DNA of 17,648 bases, from the NCBI GenBank assembly GCA_024277555.1, contig JAJRUY010000256.1:1-17648 (forward strand), read 5' to 3'. The notes beneath the pieces are model-generated. The model was not told where the DNA came from. It saw nothing but the letters and a program-made list of their open reading frames with translations, and searched no databases. The first letter of the stretch is position 1; every line of letters begins with the position of its first letter. Below are positions 1 to 5,409 of this stretch, piece after piece. Made by a program: the position numbers and the translations under genes. The DNA is from Gammaproteobacteria bacterium (lineage in GTDB: Bacteria; Pseudomonadota; Gammaproteobacteria; Chromatiales; Chromatiaceae).

Positions 1-133
1 AGAAATATCGTCTCTGGGCAACAAGATCGGTGCAAGGGCGGACTTAACAAACACCCGGTAACATATTGCACTTTGCTAATATAGATGCAATGGTTAATAA
101 AAACAGCATCTTATATTGTTATTTCAGTGTCCA

Positions 134-152
134 GGTGAAATGTCCGGGCTAG
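134..152 (+). repeat. Right end of an element related to the purL-flanking elements
   Basis: GGTGAAATGTCCGGGCTAG matches 17 of 19 positions of the right end of the purL-flanking elements (GGTGAAATATGCGGG followed by TTAG or CTAG). The final CTAG would be the 4-bp target duplication. No matching left end (CCCG..TTTCACC) is present in 1-133, so the element body should extend past the window start. It could be a full insertion sequence or another short non-autonomous copy. Positions 2-61 are open in one frame and end in TAA about 70 bp before this end. That could be the last codons of a transposase, but it is too short to call. Confidence 0.5.
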
Positions 153-319
153 GCGTCACCTAGTGAGGGGCGTGAGCAGGAGTAGAAGCTTTGCGGTGCT
201 TGCCAATGGAACAACCATTGCCTGCGCGCCGCGCCTTGATCCAACGCAGGCCTGAAGCGCTGAATACGATGTATATTGGTGCCGGGTTAGTATACGGTCA
301 ATAATCATATAACGTTCCA

Positions 320-574
320 TATAGGGCACCTTGAAAAATCGTCATTCCGGCGGAAGCCGGAATCCATAACTTGCTGATTTATATAGACCCCGGCTTTCGC
401 CGGGGTGACGAAAAACGAATTATTTGAGGTTCCCTCGAGAACAAGGCGAAGGTAGAACAACGCAGGAGCAGTTGTCGGGAGCGATGCAGGATGCCAAAGC
501 CGAGATTTTCAACGCAGTTATTGAGTCTCTCAAACGCAAGGATGCAAATCACGAATTGTTAGAGGTGCCCTATA
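320..574. repeat. MITE-like element with perfect 12-bp terminal inverted repeats
   Basis: The ends are TATAGGGCACCT (320-331) and its exact reverse complement AGGTGCCCTATA (563-574), enclosing 255 bp. The left part holds the same two hairpins as the shorter copies (ATTCCGGC/GCCGGAAT at about 344-363 and ACCCCGGC/GCCGGGGT at about 387-406). A short-form right end (GAGGTTCCCT) follows at about 425-434. The rest contains GGCGAAGGTAGAACAACGCA, which resembles, inverted, the interior of the repeat at 4053-4146. It therefore looks like a mosaic of two repeat types inside one pair of ends. No transposase is encoded. The TA at each end would fit a TA-targeting transposase of the IS630/Tc1-mariner kind, but that assignment is inference. 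Confidence 0.65.
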
Positions 575-733
575 GTTCTCTGGCTTGTTTCTCAGACAAT
601 ATTCAACCAGCAGGGTGATAAAACCCGGTGCTGCAGATTAGTGAAGCGTGTAAGGGAGGTCTTCTTCCGGTTGCAGCAGTATCTGTACGGATGCGTAAGG
701 GTTCAAATCAGGGGCGGGCGGTGATGATATAAA

Positions 734-756
734 ACCACCGGCAGATAGCCGGTGGT
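734..756 (-). terminator. Rho-independent terminator, minus strand
   Basis: Perfect 9-bp stem ACCACCGGC (734-742) / GCCGGTGGT (748-756) with a 5-nt loop. Read on the minus strand, the stem is followed by TTTTATAT, as in an intrinsic terminator. On the plus strand it is followed by GTAATTATT, which is a poor U-tract. It probably ends transcripts from the basic-protein gene at 933-1373. The stop codon of that gene is now about 175 bp away, with a 119-bp repeat (764-882) in between. Confidence 0.6.
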
Positions 757-763
757 GTAATTA

Positions 764-882
764 TTAAGAGCACCTATAAAAATTGTCATTCCGGCGTATG
801 CCGGAATCCATACGCATTTGAATTACATGGACTCTGGCCTTCGCCAGAGTGACGAAAACTGGATTATTAGAGGCGCCCTTAA
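764..882. repeat. Two-hairpin inverted-repeat element (119 bp)
   Basis: Terminal repeats TTAAGAGCACCT (764-775) and AGGCGCCCTTAA (871-882) match at 10 of 12 positions when inverted. Inside are two hairpins: ATTCCGGC-GTAT-GCCGGAAT and ACTCTGGC-CTTC-GCCAGAGT. The second differs from the other copies (ACCCCGGC/GCCGGGGT) at two positions on each side, and both changes keep the pairing. The element has the same layout as 3912-4022 and 5183-5301. It lies between a gene stop and the terminator of the same transcript. Confidence 0.7.
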
Positions 883-932
883 TCTGGCGGCTGAAGGCAC
901 AACATTTGGCTGCCGGGTCAATAAGGAACGCC

Positions 933-1373
933 TTATTTTGGAACCTGATAGATAGTGCGGGCAGGGGAAATGACGCGACCCTGACGCTTCAGATAGGCGA
1001 GCGTCTGTGGCAGATTGCCTGCGGCAATGCCTTTTTTCTTCAGTTCTTCTTTCAGCTCAGAAGTGGATATCTTGCCGGACTTGGCAATAATTTGAACCAC
1101 TGTTTCAGTAACGCTTCCGCCGGATTTGCGGCCTTTTCTGCTCGGAGACTTTCCACTCAGGCGGGCGATCTCTGCGTCCATCTTGCGAAGCTCTTTCTTT
1201 TGTTTGGCGATCAGCTCACGCCGTTTGGCGCGCAGTGCTGAAAGCTTTTCCTTGTTGGCTTCCAGGGTTTTTTGCAGTTCTTCCTGTTCGCGTTTTTTCG
1301 CCAGCTTGTACAATTCAGCTGCAGATAAATCTGTAACCTGTTTTTTTCTTGCAGGTGCTTTTTTCTTGGCCAT
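933..1373 (-). CDS. Small basic coiled-coil / winged-helix-like protein, probably DNA binding
   Basis: This 146-residue protein is not one I can assign to a named family. It opens with a Lys/Arg-rich tail (MAKKKAPARKKQ). Residues about 15-75 are a highly charged helix, likely a coiled coil (KKREQEELQKTLEANKEKL and onward). A basic Gly/Ser linker follows at about 73-87 (GKSPSRKGRKSGGS). The C-terminal 60 residues look like a small winged helix, with helices around TETVVQIIAKSG and TSELKEELKKKG and a final strand-like RTIYQVPK. The overall plan recalls H-NS-type nucleoid proteins, but I do not see the H-NS core motif. GAGG lies 6 nt before the ATG, supporting this start. It is monocistronic, with a promoter candidate at 1498-1526 and a terminator at 734-756. 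A nucleoid or regulatory DNA-binding role is inference. The reading frame itself is well supported. Confidence 0.8.
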   Translation of the reverse strand: MAKKKAPARKKQVTDLSAAELYKLAKKREQEELQKTLEANKEKLSALRAKRRELIAKQKKELRKMDAEIARLSGKSPSRKGRKSGGSVTETVVQIIAKSGKISTSELKEELKKKGIAAGNLPQTLAYLKRQGRVISPARTIYQVPK

Positions 1374-1739
1374 GTTGTTCCTCGTTGAATGAGTAGTAAA
1401 ATTCCGAACCCGCGGATTCAGGTAAATGTAAATACTTCTTTCAGGATTGCAACGAATCCTTCAGTATGAATCCATTCATCAAGATATTGACGGTGAAAAT
1501 ATAAGAGATTATTCAAGATTAATCAATAGTAAATAAATGCTGTTGTAAATATTTACTCGATTATGGGATGTGGTTGTATGATTTGTTCAAGTGTTAAAAG
1601 TGATTTTGAAATATATTGGGTATGACTTGGGTGTGTCTAATGCCAATTTAGTAAAAAGCGTAGTGTTATCCGGGTTGTTTTATTGGGCAATATGAAGATG
1701 GATGGTAATTGGTGTATGAGATATGAATTCATGACTTGT
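1374..1739. other. AT-rich intergenic region without a gene
   Basis: These 366 bp separate the minus-strand basic-protein gene from the end of mnmH. They are clearly more AT-rich than the flanking genes. The half next to the basic-protein gene carries its ribosome binding site, a small 6-bp hairpin in the leader (AGGATT/AATCCT, 1443-1460) and a sigma70-like promoter (1498-1526). In 1560-1739 I see no open frame with a ribosome binding site and no clear terminator for the selD-mnmH transcript. Confidence 0.6.
1498..1526 (-). promoter_or_regulatory. Sigma70-type promoter candidate for the basic-protein gene
   Basis: On the minus strand the -35 is TTGATT (1521-1526) and the -10 is TATATT (1498-1503), 17 bp apart, which is optimal spacing. 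Start of transcription would be near 1490, giving a leader of about 115 nt that contains a 6-bp hairpin at 1443-1460. The surrounding DNA is AT-rich, so chance matches are easier than usual. Confidence 0.4.
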
Positions 1740-2834
1740 TCACGGGCTTCTAAAATAGCTCAAGACATCCATCATGGATCCACTGAAGATGATGCGATCT
1801 TTTTTTTCAGAAGTTTGATAGTCATACATGGGATCATAATACTCAGTGAGTAGCTGTGATATCCATTCCCGGTGAGCTTCAGGGCTGCCGGTTCGTTTCA
1901 GATAGTCGATAGCATACTGCAGCTTGGAAGTCATTTCCTTGTAGCGCATACCGCCAAGACGTTTGCGGATGCGTTGCAAGCCGTAACTGGCGTAATCTGC
2001 CCATTTCCGGAAGCCTTCCTCCACACCAAACATGGCTTGGTATTCCGCAAGGGCGCTGGTTACATATTCCTGAATGGAATTGTCTATTCGTTCATGCAAT
2101 GGTGTATCCAGAATTACCAGAGGGCTAATGGACATTCGTTCATACAGCAGGGGAGGAAGATGACGCGATCCTACCGCCTTGCTTTCATCTTCAAATACAA
2201 GTTTGCTGTTTTGTGCTGCTCTGTGTCTGATCAGTTCAATAGAGAGGCAGTTTTCAAAATCTATCTGGGATGGCTGGGGTGTTGCATGTCTACCGAAAGC
2301 TGACCCCCGGTGCCAAGCCAGGCCTTCCAGGTCAATGCTGTTTTGCAGTTGTTGGATAACGATGGTCTTTCCAGCGCCGGTTCTGCCGCCAAGAACTATG
2401 GGCTGGATTTCATCAATGGATATATTGATTTCCTCCAGAAGGAAATTTCGTAGCGCCTTATAACCTCCCTTGATGCGGGGATAGGCAACGCCAGTCGCGT
2501 CGTAGATCCATTCCTGGGCGATTCTGGAGCGCATGCCGCCACGAAAACAATACAACATCCCCTCAGGGTGCTGTTGCACAAACGCTTGCCATTGGGATGT
2601 GCGTACGGATTTTGGTTGTCCATCAATCAGCTTCTTGCCCAGATCAATTGCGGCTGACTGACCCTGTTCCTTGTAGCACAAGCCAATCAAGTGCCGTTCT
2701 TCATCATTGAGCAGAGGGATGTTGCTGGCTCCCGGAAAAGCGCCTGCCTTGAATTCTATGGGAGCACGAACATCCAGAAGTGGTATATCTTTGAGGAAAA
2801 GTGCTCTGAAATTGCTGATTTCCGGAAGCTCCAC
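1740..2834 (-). CDS. mnmH: tRNA 2-selenouridine synthase (SelU/MnmH)
   Basis: MnmH replaces sulfur by selenium at the wobble uridine (U34) of tRNAs for Lys, Glu and Gln, by way of a geranylated 2-thiouridine intermediate. It uses selenophosphate made by SelD. The protein has 364 residues, the same as E. coli. An N-terminal rhodanese domain (about 5-115) carries the active-site loop YCFRGGMRSR with the catalytic Cys at 96. A P-loop GGRTGAGKT lies at 149-157, the second half of the family signature. The start is GTG at 2832-2834, two bases after the TGA of selD, with no ATG nearby. The pair is therefore one operon and probably translationally coupled. The protein ends normally, and no terminator is obvious after the stop. 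Confidence 0.96.
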   Translation of the reverse strand: MELPEISNFRALFLKDIPLLDVRAPIEFKAGAFPGASNIPLLNDEERHLIGLCYKEQGQSAAIDLGKKLIDGQPKSVRTSQWQAFVQQHPEGMLYCFRGGMRSRIAQEWIYDATGVAYPRIKGGYKALRNFLLEEINISIDEIQPIVLGGRTGAGKTIVIQQLQNSIDLEGLAWHRGSAFGRHATPQPSQIDFENCLSIELIRHRAAQNSKLVFEDESKAVGSRHLPPLLYERMSISPLVILDTPLHERIDNSIQEYVTSALAEYQAMFGVEEGFRKWADYASYGLQRIRKRLGGMRYKEMTSKLQYAIDYLKRTGSPEAHREWISQLLTEYYDPMYDYQTSEKKDRIIFSGSMMDVLSYFRSP

Positions 2835-2836
2835 TT

Positions 2837-3877
2837 TCAGCTTACCTGGATAAACGAGTTGCTGATGCCGTTTCTGGCGTGTAATTCTCCGATGGGGGAG
2901 AGGGCAAGTCCGGCTTTTTCTGTTATTTCCAGAAATGGCCGTTCAGCCTCATCTGAAACAGCAACCAGCAGGCCGCCAGAAGTCTGGGGGTCGCACAGAA
3001 CCTGCCGGTGTTTTTCTGGCAGAGGGGCGACATGCTCACCATAGCTGTCGAAGTTGCGCTGTGCGCCGCCGGGAGAGCAACCCATGGCCAGATACTCCTC
3101 TACATGAGGAAGCAGGGGGATCTGGTCATAATGAATGCTGGCCGATAAACTGCTGCCTTGGCAGATTTCGAGCAAATGCCCCAGCAGGCCAAAGCCGGTG
3201 ACATCAGTCATGGCGGTAACGCCGGAAATAGTGGCGATTTCCGCCCCGATGCTATTCAGTTGGCACATGGTATCCCGGGCGATTGTCATGTGTTCAGGAG
3301 CCAGTTTTTTCTGTTTTTCTGCGGTAGTAAGGATGCCGATTCCCAGGGGTTTAGTCAGATACAGCTTGCAGCCGACTGTTGCCTGGTCGTTGCGTTTGAG
3401 CAGCTCGTTATCGACGATACCGGTTACCGCCAGGCCGAAGATGGGTTCCGGTGAATCTATGGAATGGCCGCCAGCCAGGGGGATGCTGGCATCCCTGCAG
3501 GTCTGGCGACCACCATCGATCACTTGCTGAGCCGTTTCGGCGCTAAGCTTGTCTATAGGCCAGCCGAAGATGGCGATGGCCATCAGGGGTGTTCCTCCCA
3601 TGGCGTAGATATCGCTAATGGCATTGGTGGCGGCAATACGCCCGAACTCAAATGCATCATCTACAATGGGCATGAAAAAGTCAGTGGTGGAAACTACGGA
3701 GCGCCCATCCCCGAGATCATAGACTGCAGCATCATCCCGGCTCTGGTTGCCCACCAGCAGGCGTGGATCAGGCAGCATGGGGATGTTGCCTTGAAGTATT
3801 TCATCAAGAAGACGGGGAGAGATTTTGCAGCCGCAGCCGGAACCGTGGCTGTATTCTGTAAGCTTGATTTTAGACAT
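2837..3877 (-). CDS. selD: Selenophosphate synthase (selenide, water dikinase)
   Basis: SelD makes selenophosphate from selenide and ATP, the selenium donor for selenouridine and selenocysteine. The 346-residue length fits the family. The N-terminal active-site loop EYSHGSGCGCKISP contains the catalytic Cys at 15 and Lys at 18 (Cys17 and Lys20 in E. coli). It is therefore the Cys form, not a selenoprotein. The ATP-binding AIRS-like core follows, including TDFFMPIVDD and ATNAISDIYAMGG, with DVTGFGLLGH and CDPQTSGGLL further on. It leads the operon with mnmH. No selA, selB or selC is visible, so the window shows only the selenouridine branch. The start codon lacks a strong Shine-Dalgarno. A repeat element begins only 34 bp upstream, so any promoter must sit in or beyond the repeat. 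Confidence 0.97.
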   Translation of the reverse strand: MSKIKLTEYSHGSGCGCKISPRLLDEILQGNIPMLPDPRLLVGNQSRDDAAVYDLGDGRSVVSTTDFFMPIVDDAFEFGRIAATNAISDIYAMGGTPLMAIAIFGWPIDKLSAETAQQVIDGGRQTCRDASIPLAGGHSIDSPEPIFGLAVTGIVDNELLKRNDQATVGCKLYLTKPLGIGILTTAEKQKKLAPEHMTIARDTMCQLNSIGAEIATISGVTAMTDVTGFGLLGHLLEICQGSSLSASIHYDQIPLLPHVEEYLAMGCSPGGAQRNFDSYGEHVAPLPEKHRQVLCDPQTSGGLLVAVSDEAERPFLEITEKAGLALSPIGELHARNGISNSFIQVS

Positions 3878-3911
3878 GATTTTTAAATAATCTCTACCGG
3901 TTATTTGCCGT

Positions 3912-4022
3912 GGGAACCTCGAATAATTCGTTTTTCGTCACCCCGGCGAAAGCCGGGGTTCATATATATCAGCAAGTTATGGATTCCGGCTTCCGCCGGA
4001 ATGACGATTTTTCGAGGTGCCC
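3912..4022. repeat. Two-hairpin inverted-repeat element (about 111 bp), inverted copy
   Basis: The ends are GGGAACCTCG (3912-3921) and CGAGGTGCCC (4013-4022), inverted with one mismatch. The interior has the family's two hairpins in reverse order compared with the copies at 320 and 5183 (ACCCCGGC/GCCGGGGT, then ATTCCGGC/GCCGGAAT). It occupies the selD-tcdA divergent spacer 34 bp upstream of the selD start codon and so forms most of the selD upstream region. Confidence 0.7.
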
Positions 4023-4052
4023 CCGTGTAAAATGCGTAATATAACATTACCA

Positions 4053-4146
4053 AGGAGCCTCTGATTAAGCCGTCATTCCGGCCTCGGCAATTGCTTCTGC
4101 ATTGCTCTACCTTCGCCCATCCATGGGCTTGTGCGCCGGAATGACG
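4053..4146. repeat. Related palindromic repeat upstream of tcdA
   Basis: AAGGAGCCTCTGATTAA (4053-4069) resembles the terminal repeats of the other elements. It is followed by CGTCATTCCGGC (4071-4082), which pairs perfectly with GCCGGAATGACG (4135-4146). Between these lies sequence (about 4083-4116) that resembles, inverted, part of the repeat at 320-574. A matching outer end on the right is not apparent, so this copy may be truncated. It ends 16 bp before the tcdA start codon. Confidence 0.55.
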
Positions 4147-4162
4147 CAAATGAACTTGATCA

Positions 4163-4987
4163 ATGCTTCCTGAAGTATATACATTAACAGGTGGAACCAG
4201 GCTGGTGGATTTTAAACGACGATTTGGCGGCATCGCCCGCCTCTATGGTGAAGATGCCCTGGAGGCGCTTACCTGTAGCCATGTTTGTGTAATAGGCATT
4301 GGTGGGGTGGGTTCCTGGGCCGTGGAGTCCCTGGCCAGAAGTGGTATTGGCCAGATAACCCTGGTGGATATGGATCATGTTGCAGAATCCAACATCAATC
4401 GCCAGTTACCCGCTATGACTGACACTCTGGGGAGAGCCAAGATCGAAGTCATGGCCGAGCGTATTGCTTTAATCAATCCACATACCCGAATCAATCTTCT
4501 GGATGATTTTATTAGCATGGAAAATGTTACACATACAATTACCAGTGATCATGATTTCGTGATTGATTGTATCGACAGCTTCCGTATCAAATCCGCATTG
4601 ATTGCCCATTGCCGACGAAATCATATCAACATCGTTACGGTGGGTGGTGCAGGTGGGCAGGTTGACCCAACCAGAATCCGTTATACGGATCTTGCCCGCA
4701 CCGTGCAGGATCCGCTGTTGGCAAAGACCCGCTACCAGTTGCGCCGTAACTATCATTTTCCACGCAATCCCAAACGCAGTTTTGGTATTACGGCGGTTTG
4801 GTCTGATGAGCCGCCGAGGTATTTGCCGGAATCTCCCGGAGTATGTGAAGAGCCGACAAGCAGCGGCCTGAACTGTGGTGGCTTTGGTTCCTGTACTGCG
4901 GTAACGGCAGGGTTTGGAATGGCTGCTGCCGCTTGGGTGCAGAGAAAGCTTGCCGAAGATGGTGAACCAAAAGCCCTGAATTGTTAG
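4163..4987 (+). CDS. tcdA: tRNA threonylcarbamoyladenosine dehydratase (TcdA/CsdL)
   Basis: TcdA uses ATP to cyclise t6A37 to ct6A in tRNAs reading ANN codons. It belongs to the E1/MoeB/ThiF superfamily. The 274 residues include the family start RFGGIARLYG (about 20-29), the nucleotide-binding loop GIGGVGS (45-51), LVDMD (67-71), the NRQ motif (79-81) and the DCIDS and GGAGGQVDPT segments. E. coli TcdA is 268 residues. The annotated ATG at 4163 has no clear ribosome binding site. A GTG at 4205 with AGGTGG upstream is an alternative that would still keep the RFGG motif. The repeat at 4053-4146 abuts the start region. The TAG stop is part of the TTAG target duplication of the element that follows. 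In the ancestral arrangement purL would have begun about 62 bp downstream. Confidence 0.93.
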   Translation: MLPEVYTLTGGTRLVDFKRRFGGIARLYGEDALEALTCSHVCVIGIGGVGSWAVESLARSGIGQITLVDMDHVAESNINRQLPAMTDTLGRAKIEVMAERIALINPHTRINLLDDFISMENVTHTITSDHDFVIDCIDSFRIKSALIAHCRRNHINIVTVGGAGGQVDPTRIRYTDLARTVQDPLLAKTRYQLRRNYHFPRNPKRSFGITAVWSDEPPRYLPESPGVCEEPTSSGLNCGGFGSCTAVTAGFGMAAAAWVQRKLAEDGEPKALNC

Positions 4988-5347
4988 CCCGCATGTTTCA
5001 CCGGAATCCAGATTTTTCCCGGAGAGATTTTCGTCCAGATTGTTCGAGCGGCCAAAAGTCGATGTCATTCATCGGCTTGCAGGCTGTTCGGGCAATCTGG
5101 GCGGAAACATCCCGGGAAAAACTGGATAGCGTGACGGGTACAAAGTGTAACCTGGCTCAATTCGACGCAAGATAATGAATAATATAGGGTACCTCGAAAA
5201 ATCGTCATTCCGGCGGAAGCCGGAATCCATAACTTGCTGATTTATATGGACCCCGGCTTTCGCCGGGGTGACGAAAAACTAATTATTCGAGGTTCCCTAT
5301 AGATAAACACCTGTATTCCGAGCGTTCTGGTGAAATATGCGGGTTAG
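4984..5347 (+). mobile_element. Non-autonomous inverted-repeat element, copy 1, interrupted by a second element
   Basis: The element core 4988-5343 is bounded by direct repeats TTAG (4984-4987 and 5344-5347). Its terminal inverted repeats are CCCGCATGTTTCACCGGAA on the left and, on the right, TTCTGGTGAAATATGCGGG, which matches at 17 of 19 positions when inverted. Because TTAG is direct rather than inverted, it is a 4-bp target duplication and not part of the inverted repeat. The left duplication holds the tcdA stop codon. The body is highly similar to the element at 9283-9524 in the opposite orientation. It is interrupted at 5183-5301 by a two-hairpin repeat. It contains a 60-codon open frame (4993-5175) also present in the other copy, without a ribosome binding site or recognisable domain. 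No transposase is present. Four-bp duplications and CC ends occur in families such as IS1380, but I cannot assign the parent. Confidence 0.8.
5183..5301. repeat. Two-hairpin inverted-repeat element nested in another element
   Basis: The ends are TATAGGGTACCTCG (5183-5196) and CGAGGTTCCCTATA (5288-5301), inverted with one mismatch. The interior carries the two family hairpins, nearly identical to those in the copy at 320. The uninterrupted sister element near 9320-9345 reads, on the minus strand, GAATAGTTATAGATAAACAC. The matching sequence here is split at TATA, which places this insertion inside the older element and fits duplication of TA or TATA. Confidence 0.8.
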
Positions 5348-5409
5348 GTCTGCTTCCCGGATCAGGGTATCATTGCAATTGCTGAATTTGTTTCTACCGA
5401 GGGCCTGAA

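Larger units (their letters stand above)
1..932. other. Gene-poor intergenic region rich in repeats
   Basis: I see no convincing gene here. The stretch contains, in order, an element end at 134-152, unassigned sequence at 153-319, a 255-bp inverted-repeat element at 320-574, unassigned sequence at 575-733, a terminator hairpin for the minus strand at 734-756 and a two-hairpin repeat at 764-882. An open frame at 424-618 starts with TTG inside the repeat and has no ribosome binding site, so I do not call it. The pile-up of small elements suggests a spacer that tolerates insertions between the off-window gene on the left and the minus-strand gene at 933-1373. Confidence 0.6.

Noticed and set aside
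2..61. Open frame reaching the window edge and ending in TAA
   Set aside because: Only 19 codons are visible. It might be a transposase tail next to the element end at 134-152, but nothing in it is diagnostic.
424..618. Open frame of 64 codons on the plus strand
   Set aside because: It starts with TTG inside a repeat, the first part is repeat sequence, there is no ribosome binding site, and the product resembles nothing I know.
3901..4233. 110-codon open frame on the minus strand across the selD-tcdA spacer
   Set aside because: It is translated from repeat sequence and overlaps the tcdA start. Such frames are a common artefact of these repeats.
320..5301. CRISPR array suggested by several similar palindromic repeats
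   Set aside because: The copies are over 100 bp, dispersed, in both orientations, with no regular spacers and no cas genes.
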